Origin: JAVBOV01 sp031550205
GTDB taxonomy: Bacteria; Pseudomonadota; Alphaproteobacteria; RF32; CAG-239
NCBI GenBank assembly: GCA_031550205.1
Contig: JAVBOV010000038.1
Coordinates: 1 to 27,164, forward strand
Direction of reading: 5' to 3'
DNA length: 27,164 nucleotides
Shown: positions 13,810 to 21,079 of the stretch, in pieces
How the letters are laid out: every line of letters starts with the position of its first letter
How positions within the stretch are numbered: position 1 is the stretch's first letter
Translations under genes and position numbers: made by a program
The notes under the pieces: model-generated
What the model was told of the DNA's origin: nothing
What the model saw: only the letters and a program-made list of their open reading frames with translations
Databases searched by the model: none

Positions 13810-13837
13810 ATTATAGGGCATAATTTGATTGTGTCAA
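13810..13837 (-). promoter_or_regulatory. Consensus sigma70 promoter before rpsM
   Basis: On the minus strand TTGACA (complement of 13832-13837) and TATAAT (complement of 13810-13815) are both perfect consensus boxes with a 16-nt spacer. Transcription would start near 13803, giving a leader of about 235 nt before the rpsM TTG. It lies only about 33 nt past the adk stop codon. Confidence 0.8.
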
Positions 13838-13869
13838 CAATAACTTTACAAAAAATTTACATTTTTTTG

Positions 13870-14547
13870 TTAAGCATCCAAGCCTAGAACACTTCTTATT
13901 TTGGCGGCGGTTGCCTCAATTGTGCCCGTACCGTCCACGCAGCGAAGCAGACCCTTAGACTCAAAATAAGGAATTGTCGGATACGTGAGCATTCTATAGT
14001 TTATCAAACGGTTCTGCACTGTTGCCCGATTATCGTCGACTCTTCTGGCAAACGCCAAACCGCCGCATTCATCGCAAACGCCGTAAACCTTGGGTTTTTG
14101 AAATTTGTCATGATACCCGGCTCCGCACTTCATGCAAGTGTATCGACCCAAAATTCTTTCCATAATAATCTCATCGGGAACCTGAATCTCAACCACCGCA
14201 TCCAAGGCAGTATTTTTTCCCTTTAACATGGTTTCCAAGGCTTCCGCCTGCGGCATGGTTCTCGGAAAACCGTCCAAAATAAAGCCGTTTTTGCAATCGT
14301 CTTCGTCAATTCTTTTAGAGACCATCTCAATAATCATCTCATCGGTCACCAGCGATCCTTTGTCAATCACCGACTTAATTTCCAAACCGAGCTTTGTACC
14401 CTTGGCAGCCTCTGAGCGAAGCATCTCTCCGGTTGAAAGATGCGCAATCTTGGCTCTTTCTTCCAAAATTCTGGCCTGAGTGCCCTTACCGCAGCCTGGG
14501 GCTCCGGTAAAAACTACTCTCAAACCTTTGCAAAAAAGCTCGCTCAT
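13870..14547 (-). CDS. adk: Adenylate kinase (zinc-type LID)
   Basis: Adenylate kinase converts ATP and AMP to two ADP in the cytoplasm. The P-loop GAPGCGKGT lies at residues 15-23, the AMP-binding helix has LSTGEMLR, and GFILDGFPRTMPQAEALE is the family signature. The LID domain carries four cysteines as CMKC and CDEC, the zinc-binding form found in many bacteria rather than the hydrogen-bonded E. coli form. I choose the ATG at 14547 (225 residues); the frame is open to a TTG at 14556 that overlaps the secY stop. The position directly after secY is conserved in many bacteria and suggests coupled transcription. Confidence 0.96.
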   Translation of the reverse strand: MSELFCKGLRVVFTGAPGCGKGTQARILEERAKIAHLSTGEMLRSEAAKGTKLGLEIKSVIDKGSLVTDEMIIEMVSKRIDEDDCKNGFILDGFPRTMPQAEALETMLKGKNTALDAVVEIQVPDEIIMERILGRYTCMKCGAGYHDKFQKPKVYGVCDECGGLAFARRVDDNRATVQNRLINYRMLTYPTIPYFESKGLLRCVDGTGTIEATAAKIRSVLGLDA

Positions 14548-14552
14548 TGTTA

Positions 14553-15905
14553 TCAATGCCTTTTCTTTTTGCCGGCCAATTGGGCTTTCCTAATCAAACC
14601 TTCATACTGATAGGCAATCAGGTGAGACTGAATTTGGTTAACAAAATCCATTGTCACCTGCACCACAATCAAAAGTGTGGTTCCGCCCAATACAAACGGA
14701 ATGGAAAGCCTGTCGATTAAAATTTCCGGCAAAATGCAAAGTGCTGTTAAATAAAATGCACCCAAAACCGTCAATCTGGTAATTACATAATCCAGATATT
14801 CGGCTGTATTTTTGCCGGGACGAATACCGGCAATAAAGCCGCCGTGTTTTTTAAGGTTTTCAGCTGTATCCTCGGGGTTAAACACCACCGCAGTGTAGAA
14901 AAACGCAAAAAACAAAATCAATGAAGCGTATAATGCCAGATAAAGCGGTCTGCCGTGACCCAGATATTGGCTCAGCGTCTGCGCCCATCCGGCACCGGTT
15001 TCTGCCGACATATTGGCAATTGTCATCGGCAGCAAAAGCAAAGACGAGGCAAAAATCGGAGGAATCACGCCGGTCGGGTTAATCTTGAGCGGCAAATGCG
15101 AATTCTCCGAAGCGCCCATTCTGCCCATCACCTGACGCTTTGGATATTGAATGGTAATCTTTCTCTGAGCACGTTCCACCAAAATAATGATATAAATCAA
15201 AGCCATGGCCATAACAAACAAGCCAATCAGCATCCAAACTGAAAGCGAACCCACGCGTCCAAGTTCAAAAGTATGAGCCAAAGCCGTCGGAATATTGGCA
15301 ATAATACCCACCGTAATTATCAGCGAAGAACCATTACCCACGCCTCTTGCCGTAATTTGCTCACCCAGCCACACAATAAACATGGTACCGCCGACCAAAG
15401 AAACAATAGTGGTAAACTTAAATACAAATCCGGGCTGAACCACGGCCGAAAGTCCTGACGATCCGGTCATTCCCTCCAAACCGGCCGCAATGCCGTATCC
15501 TTGAACAATTGTAATTAAAACCGTCAAATAACGGGTCATCTGCGTAATCTTGCGGTGCCCGGCTTCGCCTTCTTTCTTCAAAGCCGCCAATGAGGGCAGC
15601 ACAGATTGTCCTAGTTGAATAATGATTGAAGCGGAAATGTACGGCATAATGTTTAATGCAAAAATTGTCATACGCGACAAAGCGCCGCCTGAAAACATGT
15701 TAAACATGCCCAAAATTCCGCCTGACTGTTTCTGAAAAATATCAGAAAGCACGTGCGGATCAATGCCCGGCAGCGGAATAAATGTGCCCAAACGAAAAAC
15801 CACCAGAGCCAAAATTGTAAACATCAATCTTTTCTTAAGCTCTTCAGCCTTTCCGAACACAGACATATCCATATTAGCCGCCATTTTATCTGCCATCGAT
15901 GCCAT
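14553..15905 (-). CDS. secY: Preprotein translocase subunit SecY
   Basis: SecY forms the ten-helix protein-conducting channel of the inner membrane. ELKKRLMFTILALVVFRLGTFIPLPGIDP begins the first membrane segment. GILGMFNMFSGGALSRMTIFALNIMPYISASIIIQL includes the plug region, and QYPKRQVMGRMG and NPEDTAENLKKHGGFIAGIRPG are the conserved cytoplasmic loops that contact SecA and the ribosome. I start at the ATG at 15905 (450 residues) because AAGGA lies 9 nt upstream; a TTG at 15914 is less likely. It stays in the spc-operon position after rplO, but with a 145-nt gap that carries a structured element. Confidence 0.97.
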   Translation of the reverse strand: MASMADKMAANMDMSVFGKAEELKKRLMFTILALVVFRLGTFIPLPGIDPHVLSDIFQKQSGGILGMFNMFSGGALSRMTIFALNIMPYISASIIIQLGQSVLPSLAALKKEGEAGHRKITQMTRYLTVLITIVQGYGIAAGLEGMTGSSGLSAVVQPGFVFKFTTIVSLVGGTMFIVWLGEQITARGVGNGSSLIITVGIIANIPTALAHTFELGRVGSLSVWMLIGLFVMAMALIYIIILVERAQRKITIQYPKRQVMGRMGASENSHLPLKINPTGVIPPIFASSLLLLPMTIANMSAETGAGWAQTLSQYLGHGRPLYLALYASLILFFAFFYTAVVFNPEDTAENLKKHGGFIAGIRPGKNTAEYLDYVITRLTVLGAFYLTALCILPEILIDRLSIPFVLGGTTLLIVVQVTMDFVNQIQSHLIAYQYEGLIRKAQLAGKKKRH

Positions 15906-15960
15906 ATCACACAATCCTTACTAAAATTAAAAAATAAATCTCAATTACGTATAATTTGAT

Positions 15961-16044
15961 AAAGGGTTATGCTGCGCAGTGAAAATTTTTCGCGGTGTAG
16001 ACTTAACTACATAAGAAAAATTTTCACAAGCATGATAACCCTTT
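15961..16044. other. Structured two-copy element, copy 2 (rplO-secY gap)
   Basis: The helices on the plus strand are AAAGGGTTAT/ATAACCCTTT (15961-15970 with 16035-16044), TGC/GCA (15973-15975 with 16030-16032), a 13-bp helix (15979-15991 with 16015-16027) and TGTAG/CTACA (15996-16000 with 16007-16011). Internal loops GC/TG, GCA/AA and GCGG/TAA are identical to copy 1 at 10944-11017. It lies between rplO and the secY ribosome binding site, where it could affect read-through or processing of the transcript. Confidence 0.75.
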
Positions 16045-16050
16045 TGCAAA

Positions 16051-16503
16051 TTATACCAAGTTTACTTTGCCGCCGGCTTTCTCAATAGCCTCAACCGCTG
16101 CTTTTGAAGCAGAGTTGGCGGAAATCATAATGCCGGTGGTAATGGCGCCGCGAGCCAAAATGCGCACGCCGTCCAATTTTTTGTTAATAACGCCGGCGTT
16201 AAGAAGCGCATCAATATCAATTGATTTTGCGTTCAGTTTTCCGGCATCAACAGCCTTTTGCAAAGTATCAAGGTTAACAACGGCAAACTCTTTGGCGAAC
16301 AGATTTTTAAATCCGCGCTTCGGCAGTCTGCGGTATATAGGCATTTGACCGCCTTCAAAACCGTGGATGGCAACGCCAGAGCGAGACTTTTGTCCCTTAA
16401 CGCCGCGTCCGCAGGTCTTACCTTTTCCGCAGCCGATTCCTCGGCCTACGCGAATGCGGTTTTTGGTCGCCCCTTCGTTATCTCTTATTTCATTCAGTTT
16501 CAT
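16051..16503 (-). CDS. rplO: 50S ribosomal protein L15
   Basis: L15 is a late-assembly large-subunit protein with a long basic N-terminal extension that threads through 23S rRNA. The glycine- and arginine-rich start (KNRIRVGRGIGCGKGKTCGRGVKGQKSRSG) and the motif EGGQMPIYRRLPKRGFKN are diagnostic. The C-terminal globular part is ILARGAITTGIMISANSASKAAVEAIEKAGGKVNLV. The length is 150 residues. It starts 5 nt after rpmD and is followed by the structured element before secY. Confidence 0.97.
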   Translation of the reverse strand: MKLNEIRDNEGATKNRIRVGRGIGCGKGKTCGRGVKGQKSRSGVAIHGFEGGQMPIYRRLPKRGFKNLFAKEFAVVNLDTLQKAVDAGKLNAKSIDIDALLNAGVINKKLDGVRILARGAITTGIMISANSASKAAVEAIEKAGGKVNLV

Positions 16504-16508
16504 TTTAA

Positions 16509-16691
16509 TTACTCCTCCACACGAACCAAGTGCTGAATTTTTCTAATCAGTCCGCGAACGGAAGGAGTATCTTCCAACACTGAAGTTTTGTGCATTTTGT
16601 TCAATCCAAGACCGATTAAAGTGGCTCTCTGGTCGTCCGGACGGCCGATCGGGCTGCCGATTTGCGTAACCTTTATAGTTTTCTTAGCCAT
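16509..16691 (-). CDS. rpmD: 50S ribosomal protein L30
   Basis: L30 is a 60-residue ferredoxin-fold protein of the large subunit. KTIKVTQIGSPIGRPDDQRATLIGLGLNKMHKTSVLEDTPSVRGLI matches the family, including the conserved GLGLNKMH turn and the TPSVRGMI-like segment. It is present in the spc position between rpsE (2 nt upstream) and rplO (5 nt downstream). The short spacing implies one transcript and possibly coupled translation. Confidence 0.96.
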   Translation of the reverse strand: MAKKTIKVTQIGSPIGRPDDQRATLIGLGLNKMHKTSVLEDTPSVRGLIRKIQHLVRVEE

Positions 16692-16693
16692 TT

Positions 16694-17266
16694 TTAAGCC
16701 TCCTCAACAGACATCTTGGCATTGGCGGTATTCTCGCGGCGAGAAACAATGTCTCCCACTTTTTTGCCTCTTTTAGCGGCAACCATTCTCGGAGAATTAA
16801 TGCCAAGCAAAGCATTAAAGGTAGCTTTAATCATGTTATACGGATTGCTTGAACCCAAAGATTTAGCTACCACGTCCTTAACGCCCAAAACTTCAAAAAT
16901 TGCGCGCATCGGTCCGCCGGCAATAACGCCGGTACCTGAAGGAGCGGTTCTCAAAACCACTTTACCGGCACCAAAACGGCCCTCGATATCGTGGTGCAGA
17001 GTTCTGCCTTCTCTAAGCGGAATGCGAACCATGTTTCTTTTGGCTTCATTGGTGGCCTTAACAATTGCATCAGGAACTTCCGCTGCCTTGCCTGAACCAT
17101 AACCCACGCGGCCTTTCTTGTCGCCGACAACCACAACGGCTGCAAAGCTCATTGTGCGTCCGCCCTTAACCGTCTTGGCAACGCGGTTGACATGAACCAG
17201 CTTTTCAACCAATTCTTCTGTCTTAACCTGCGCCTTGCGACGATCTCGTTCTACAGCTTGTGTCAT
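16694..17266 (-). CDS. rpsE: 30S ribosomal protein S5
   Basis: S5 lies at the mRNA entry site of the 30S subunit and affects decoding accuracy. EELVEKLVHVNRVAKTVKGGRTMSFAAVVVVGDKKGRVGYGSGKA is the double-stranded-RNA-binding-like domain. The C-terminal domain shows RAIFEVLGVKDVVAKSLGSSNPYNMIKATFNAL. The length of 190 residues is in the alphaproteobacterial range, with a short basic N-terminal tail and a C-terminal tail ending NAKMSVEEA. It lies 12 nt after rplR. Confidence 0.98.
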   Translation of the reverse strand: MTQAVERDRRKAQVKTEELVEKLVHVNRVAKTVKGGRTMSFAAVVVVGDKKGRVGYGSGKAAEVPDAIVKATNEAKRNMVRIPLREGRTLHHDIEGRFGAGKVVLRTAPSGTGVIAGGPMRAIFEVLGVKDVVAKSLGSSNPYNMIKATFNALLGINSPRMVAAKRGKKVGDIVSRRENTANAKMSVEEA

Positions 17267-17278
17267 TTTATTTTCTCC

Positions 17279-17641
17279 TTAAAATTTCAAGCCGGCAGCG
17301 CGCGCGGCGTCAGCTAAAGCTTTTACACGACCATGATAAATATAGCCGCCTCTGTCAAAAATAACTTCCATAACGCCTTGCTTAACGGCCCTTTCGGCAA
17401 TGGTTTTGCCCACAACAGCCGCAGCTTCAACATTGGAAGACTTTTTGATATTGGCTCTCACGTCTTTTTCCAAAGTGGAAGCGGAAACAAGCGTTTTGCC
17501 TTTAACATCGTCAATTATTTGCACATAAATCTGCTGATTGCTGCGGAACACGGAAAGTCTCGGTTTTCCGTTTGCAGCCTGTCTCAACTGAGATCTTACG
17601 CGGCTTTTTCTTTTTTCATACATTTCTTTTGGCGTACTCAT
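17279..17641 (-). CDS. rplR: 50S ribosomal protein L18
   Basis: L18 binds 5S rRNA in the central protuberance together with L5 and L25. The start is basic and RNA-binding (KEMYEKRKSRVRSQLRQ). KPRLSVFRSNQQIYVQIIDD and the C-terminal VIFDRGGYIYHGRVKALADAARAAGLKF are the family signatures. At 120 residues it is full length. The gaps are 11 nt from rplF and 12 nt to rpsE. Confidence 0.97.
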   Translation of the reverse strand: MSTPKEMYEKRKSRVRSQLRQAANGKPRLSVFRSNQQIYVQIIDDVKGKTLVSASTLEKDVRANIKKSSNVEAAAVVGKTIAERAVKQGVMEVIFDRGGYIYHGRVKALADAARAAGLKF

Positions 17642-17652
17642 TTTACAATTCC

Positions 17653-18189
17653 TTATTTCTTCTTGCCTTCTTTGCGGCGTACATATTCACCGGTATACTT
17701 AACGCCCTTGCCTTTATAAGGCTCTGGCTTTCTATACTTGCGAATTTCTGCAGCCGTCTGCCCAACCAATTGCTTATCTGCACCGCTGATGCTGATTTGG
17801 GTGGGAGTTGCACAGGCGATTATAATTCCCTTTGGTGCCGGAAAGTTAACGTCATGAGAAAAACCCAAAGACAAGATCAGGGTTGTTCCCTGCATTCTGG
17901 CCTTATAGCCGACGCCGACTAATTCAAGATCTTTCTTAAAACCTTCGCTGACACCCTTAACCAGGGTATTGATATTGGCTCTGGTTGTTCCCCACAAAGT
18001 TCTTGCTTCTTTGCTCTCGGACAACGGGGTAACCACCACTTTGTTATCTTCCAGTTTCAACGACAGATGAGACGTGTCGACAACGGTTGAGAGTTCTCCC
18101 AACTTACCTTTAACAGACACCTTATTGCCGTTGATTGCAACTGTAACGCCGCTTGGAACGGCAACAGGATATTTTCCAACTCTTGACAT
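17653..18189 (-). CDS. rplF: 50S ribosomal protein L6
   Basis: L6 has two copies of the same alpha/beta fold and sits by the factor-binding site. The N-terminal MSRVGKYPVAVPSGVTVAINGNKVSVKG, the middle TLWGTTRANINTLVKGVSEGFKKDLELVGVGYKA and the C-terminal signature PEPYKGKGVKYTGEYVRRKEGKKK are all present. The length of 178 residues is typical. It begins 12 nt after rpsH, within the spc cluster. Confidence 0.98.
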   Translation of the reverse strand: MSRVGKYPVAVPSGVTVAINGNKVSVKGKLGELSTVVDTSHLSLKLEDNKVVVTPLSESKEARTLWGTTRANINTLVKGVSEGFKKDLELVGVGYKARMQGTTLILSLGFSHDVNFPAPKGIIIACATPTQISISGADKQLVGQTAAEIRKYRKPEPYKGKGVKYTGEYVRRKEGKKK

Positions 18190-18201
18190 CTTGTTACCTC
18201 C

Positions 18202-18600
18202 CTAAAATACCTGGCACAAAATTTCGCCGCCGACATTGGCTTTTCTGGCATCATGATCGCTCATCACACCCTGAGGCGTGGAGATGATGGAAATTCCAAG
18301 GCCGTTATAAACGCGGGGCAAATCCTGTACGCCTGAGTACACTCTTCTGCCCGGTGTTGACACACGGTAAATTTTTGTAATTACTGAAGCACCTTCATGA
18401 TACTTCAACTTAATATTAAGCTCTTCAATTCCGGCTCTTACGGAAACTTTTTCAAATCCCGCAATATAACCTTCTTTCTTCAGAACCTCTAAAACATTTT
18501 CACGCAAGCGAGAAGCTGGAGTCGTAACTTCATTTTTCTTAGCTCGCTGGGCGTTTCTAATGCGTGTGAGCATATCGCCCAAAGGATCAGACATAGACAT
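18202..18600 (-). CDS. rpsH: 30S ribosomal protein S8
   Basis: S8 is a primary 16S rRNA binder and, in E. coli, the translational repressor of the spc operon through a site in the rplX-rplE region. SDPLGDMLTRIRNAQRAKK begins the protein. The C-terminal signature GLGISIISTPQGVMSDHDARKANVGGEILCQVF is complete. The length is 132 residues. No S8-like binding site was searched structurally at the rplX-rplE junction, where only 10 nt separate a stop and the next start. Confidence 0.97.
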   Translation of the reverse strand: MSMSDPLGDMLTRIRNAQRAKKNEVTTPASRLRENVLEVLKKEGYIAGFEKVSVRAGIEELNIKLKYHEGASVITKIYRVSTPGRRVYSGVQDLPRVYNGLGISIISTPQGVMSDHDARKANVGGEILCQVF

Positions 18601-18612
18601 ATCTAAAATCTC

Positions 18613-18918
18613 CTACCAGCTTGATTTCAATAAACCAGGAATTTCGCCGAACGACGCCATGTCTCTCAACTCAACGCGGCCTAATCCGAATTTCCTGTAA
18701 TAACTACGCGCACGACCGGTAATCTTGCAACGGTTTCTAAACCTGTTTTTTGCAGAATTGCGGGGCAGTGCAGCCAATTTTAAAGTCGCCTGGAATCTTT
18801 CTTCAGGAGAAACATTTCTATCCATAACGATCTCTTTGAGCTTATTGCGGCGATTTTCAAACTTCTTCGCCAGATTAGCTCTTTTCAAGTTTCTGTAAAC
18901 TGAACTTGTCTTTGACAT
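18613..18918 (-). CDS. rpsN: 30S ribosomal protein S14 (zinc-free type)
   Basis: S14 sits in the 30S head. This is the long 101-residue form without the CXXC-X-CXXC zinc motif: only one cysteine is present, in RFRNRCKITGRARSYYRKFGLGR. The C-terminal MASFGEIPGLLKSSW is the usual ending. The long form is standard for Alphaproteobacteria, which supports the taxonomic inference. It is flanked by rplE and rpsH at 12-nt gaps. Confidence 0.97.
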   Translation of the reverse strand: MSKTSSVYRNLKRANLAKKFENRRNKLKEIVMDRNVSPEERFQATLKLAALPRNSAKNRFRNRCKITGRARSYYRKFGLGRVELRDMASFGEIPGLLKSSW

Positions 18919-18930
18919 TTACTATCTCCC

Positions 18931-19470
18931 TTAATTCTTGATAGGCATATTAAAGCCGATTAACAAAGCCTTGGCTTCTTCGTCGGTTTTTGCAGTTGTG
19001 CAGATTACAATATCCATTCCCCTTACGGTCTCAACTTTATCAAAGTTAATCTCAGGAAAAATAACCTGTTCTTTAATGCCGAAAGCAAAGTTTCCCTTAC
19101 CGTCAAAGTTCTTGCCGGTAATACCGTGAAAGTCTCTGATGCGGGGAAGAGCCATGTTAACCATTCTCTCCAAAAACTCATACATTCTGTCTGAACGCAA
19201 AGTAACTTTGCAGCCGATCGGCATGCCGTCTCTAAGCTTAAAGGTGGCAATGGACTTGCGGGCTTTGGTAACCACCGGCTTTTGTCCGGCAATTGCGGTC
19301 AGCTCATCCACGGCATTAGTAAGTTTTTTCTTATCGGTTACGGCGTCGCCTACACCCATATTCAAAACAATTTTGGTCAATTTAGGAACTTCATGAGAAT
19401 TCTTATATCCGAATTTCTCAGTCAAAGATTTCTTTATGACCTCATTATACATTTTCTTAAAGTTTGTCAT
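18931..19470 (-). CDS. rplE: 50S ribosomal protein L5
   Basis: L5 binds 5S rRNA and contacts P-site tRNA from the central protuberance. I start at the ATG at 19470 (179 residues, MTNFKKMYNEVIKKSL) because AGGAG is 7 nt upstream. An open extension to 19491 overlaps the end of rplX. Family segments include VPKLTKIVLNMGVGDAVTDKK, PVVTKARKSIATFKLRDGMPIG and NFAFGIKEQVIFPEI. The last gives the canonical L5 ending region MDIVICTTAKTDEEAKALL. Confidence 0.97.
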   Translation of the reverse strand: MTNFKKMYNEVIKKSLTEKFGYKNSHEVPKLTKIVLNMGVGDAVTDKKKLTNAVDELTAIAGQKPVVTKARKSIATFKLRDGMPIGCKVTLRSDRMYEFLERMVNMALPRIRDFHGITGKNFDGKGNFAFGIKEQVIFPEINFDKVETVRGMDIVICTTAKTDEEAKALLIGFNMPIKN

Positions 19471-19480
19471 AAATATTCTC

Positions 19481-19798
19481 CTACTTGCCAATTATCTCGC
19501 CGGACTTAACTGCCATACGAACTTTCTTGCCCTTTTCAAGCTTATAAGAAATTCTGGTAGCTTTTCCGGTTTTGGGATCAACCACTGCCACTTTGGAAAC
19601 ATTAATCGCAGCCTCGCGGGAAATAATGCCTCCCGGGTTGGTCTGAGATGGTTTCTGGTGACGTTTAATCATATTAACGCCTTGCACCACAACTTTGCCT
19701 TCCTTCGGCATGGCCTTAATAACTTCGCCGGTTTTACCTTTATCGTCGCCTGAGCGGACAATAACTTGGTCACCTTTTTTAATCTTCATTTTGGTCAT
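19481..19798 (-). CDS. rplX: 50S ribosomal protein L24
   Basis: L24 is an assembly initiator of the large subunit with a KOW motif. KMKIKKGDQVIVRSGDDKGKTGEVIKAMPKEGKVVVQGVNMIKRHQKP is the family core. I start at the ATG at 19798 because GGAGG lies 9 nt upstream, inside the end of rplN; the ATG at 19789 is an alternative. The length is 105 residues. The start sits 2 nt after the rplN stop, consistent with coupled translation. Confidence 0.96.
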   Translation of the reverse strand: MTKMKIKKGDQVIVRSGDDKGKTGEVIKAMPKEGKVVVQGVNMIKRHQKPSQTNPGGIISREAAINVSKVAVVDPKTGKATRISYKLEKGKKVRMAVKSGEIIGK

Positions 19799-19799
19799 A

Positions 19800-20168
19800 T
19801 TATAAAACCTCCGGAGCAAGAGAAATTATTTTCATAAATTTCTTTGCGCGCAATTCTCTGGTAACAGGTCCGAAAATACGGGTGCCGATTGGCTCGCCGT
19901 CTTTATTAATCAGAACTGCAGCATTATTATCAAAGCGGATAACAGACCCGTCTTTGCGTCTGATATCGCTGGCTGTGCGAACGATTACCGCCTTGTGAAC
20001 GTCGCCTTTCTTAACGCGTCCCTTCGGCATGGCATCTTTAATAGACACCACAATCACATCGCCCACCTCAGCGTGCATTCTCTTGGACCCGCCAAGAACC
20101 TTAATGCACTGCACCTGACGTGCTCCTGAATTATCGGCAACATCCAGGTTGGTTTGCATTTGTATCAT
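19800..20168 (-). CDS. rplN: 50S ribosomal protein L14
   Basis: L14 lies at the subunit interface and forms bridges with 16S rRNA; the silencing factor RsfS binds it. MIQMQTNLDVADNSGARQVQCIKVLGGS is the invariant N-terminal barrel. VIVRTASDIRRKDGSVIRFDNNAAVLIN and GTRIFGPVTRELRAKKFMKIISLAPEVL complete the signature. It is 122 residues long, exactly the usual size, and marks the first gene of the spc operon in E. coli order; here only 14 nt separate it from rpsQ. Confidence 0.98.
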   Translation of the reverse strand: MIQMQTNLDVADNSGARQVQCIKVLGGSKRMHAEVGDVIVVSIKDAMPKGRVKKGDVHKAVIVRTASDIRRKDGSVIRFDNNAAVLINKDGEPIGTRIFGPVTRELRAKKFMKIISLAPEVL

Positions 20169-20182
20169 GTTTTTTTCCTTCC

Positions 20183-20425
20183 TTACTTGGTGTTATCAGG
20201 TAAAACAACAGTCCACGCCTTGGTCTTAGAAATCGGCTTAGACTCAATAATCGAAACCTGGTCACCAACTTTGAACTGATTATTTTCATCATGAGCAGAA
20301 TATTTTTTGCTCTTTTTGATGAACTTTCTGTAAACAGGGTGCATAACCTGACGCTCTACTCTGACCACGACGGTTTTATCCTGCTTATCGCTGACAACAA
20401 CACCTTGAAGAATTCTTTTAGGCAT
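20183..20425 (-). CDS. rpsQ: 30S ribosomal protein S17
   Basis: S17 is a small OB-fold protein that binds early to 16S rRNA. I start at the ATG at 20425 (80 residues or so, MPKRILQGVVVSDKQDKTVVVRVER) because AGGAG lies 8 nt upstream and the longer open frame to 20488 overlaps rpmC. HPVYRKFIKKSKKYSAHDE and GDQVSIIESKPISKTKAWTVV are the family motifs. It belongs to the end of the S10 gene group. Confidence 0.97.
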   Translation of the reverse strand: MPKRILQGVVVSDKQDKTVVVRVERQVMHPVYRKFIKKSKKYSAHDENNQFKVGDQVSIIESKPISKTKAWTVVLPDNTK

Positions 20426-20435
20426 ATTTTTTCTC

Positions 20436-20639
20436 CTATTGTTTCTTCTTAAGCTCAGTGATGAGCGTGTTGATTTTGGCAATTTCACGACGAACTTTTC
20501 TCATCATTGCGGTGTTCTGCAATTGACCGGTAGACTGTTGCACGCGAAGATTAAACTGCTCTTTTTTGTTTGCAAGCAATTTGGCTTCCAACTCATCTAA
20601 ACTCATCGCTCTGAAATCCTTTGTCTTTACTTTTGCCAT
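20436..20639 (-). CDS. rpmC: 50S ribosomal protein L29
   Basis: L29 is a two-helix protein near the tunnel exit that contacts trigger factor and SRP. DFRAMSLDELEAKLLANKKEQFNLRVQQSTGQLQNTAMMRKVRREIAKINTLI matches the family, including the FNLR-QQ-TGQL stretch. At 67 residues it is normal. Its ATG overlaps the last base of the rplP stop codon (TAATG), implying termination-reinitiation. Confidence 0.96.
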   Translation of the reverse strand: MAKVKTKDFRAMSLDELEAKLLANKKEQFNLRVQQSTGQLQNTAMMRKVRREIAKINTLITELKKKQ

Positions 20640-21067
20640 TATGCTTCTCCCTTATTGCAGTTCAGACGTTGAACAAATTTGGTTTTGATAGGAAGCTTTG
20701 CAGCACCCAAAGCCAAAGCTGCACGAGCCGTAGCCTCATCAACACCTTCCAACTCGAACATAATGCGGCCCGGTTTTACCCTTGCTGCCCAATATTCTGG
20801 AGAACCCTTACCTTTACCCATGCGAACCTCTGCCGGTTTATCAGACACAGGCACGTCAGGGAAAATTCTGATCCATACTCTTCCGGCTCTTTTCATTTCG
20901 CGCGTAATGGCGCGGCGGGCAGCTTCAATCTGGCGCGCAGTAATACGCTCCGGCTGCATGGCCTTCAATCCATATGTACCAAAATCTAAGTTCATTCCAC
21001 CTTTAGCATTGCCGTGAATGCGGCCTTTATGCTGCTTGCGGAACTTTAATCTTTTTGGACTTAACAT
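20639..21067 (-). CDS. rplP: 50S ribosomal protein L16
   Basis: L16 lies near the A site and is needed for late 50S maturation. MLSPKRLKFRKQHKGRIHGNAKGG opens the protein. ITARQIEAARRAITREMKRAGRVWIRIFPD and MGKGKGSPEYWAARVKPGRIMFELEG are the signatures, the latter including the arginine that is hydroxylated in E. coli (RVWI..PE.WAARVK region). At 142 residues it is typical. It follows rpsC by 12 nt. Confidence 0.98.
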   Translation of the reverse strand: MLSPKRLKFRKQHKGRIHGNAKGGMNLDFGTYGLKAMQPERITARQIEAARRAITREMKRAGRVWIRIFPDVPVSDKPAEVRMGKGKGSPEYWAARVKPGRIMFELEGVDEATARAALALGAAKLPIKTKFVQRLNCNKGEA

Positions 21068-21079
21068 TTTTACTTATCC

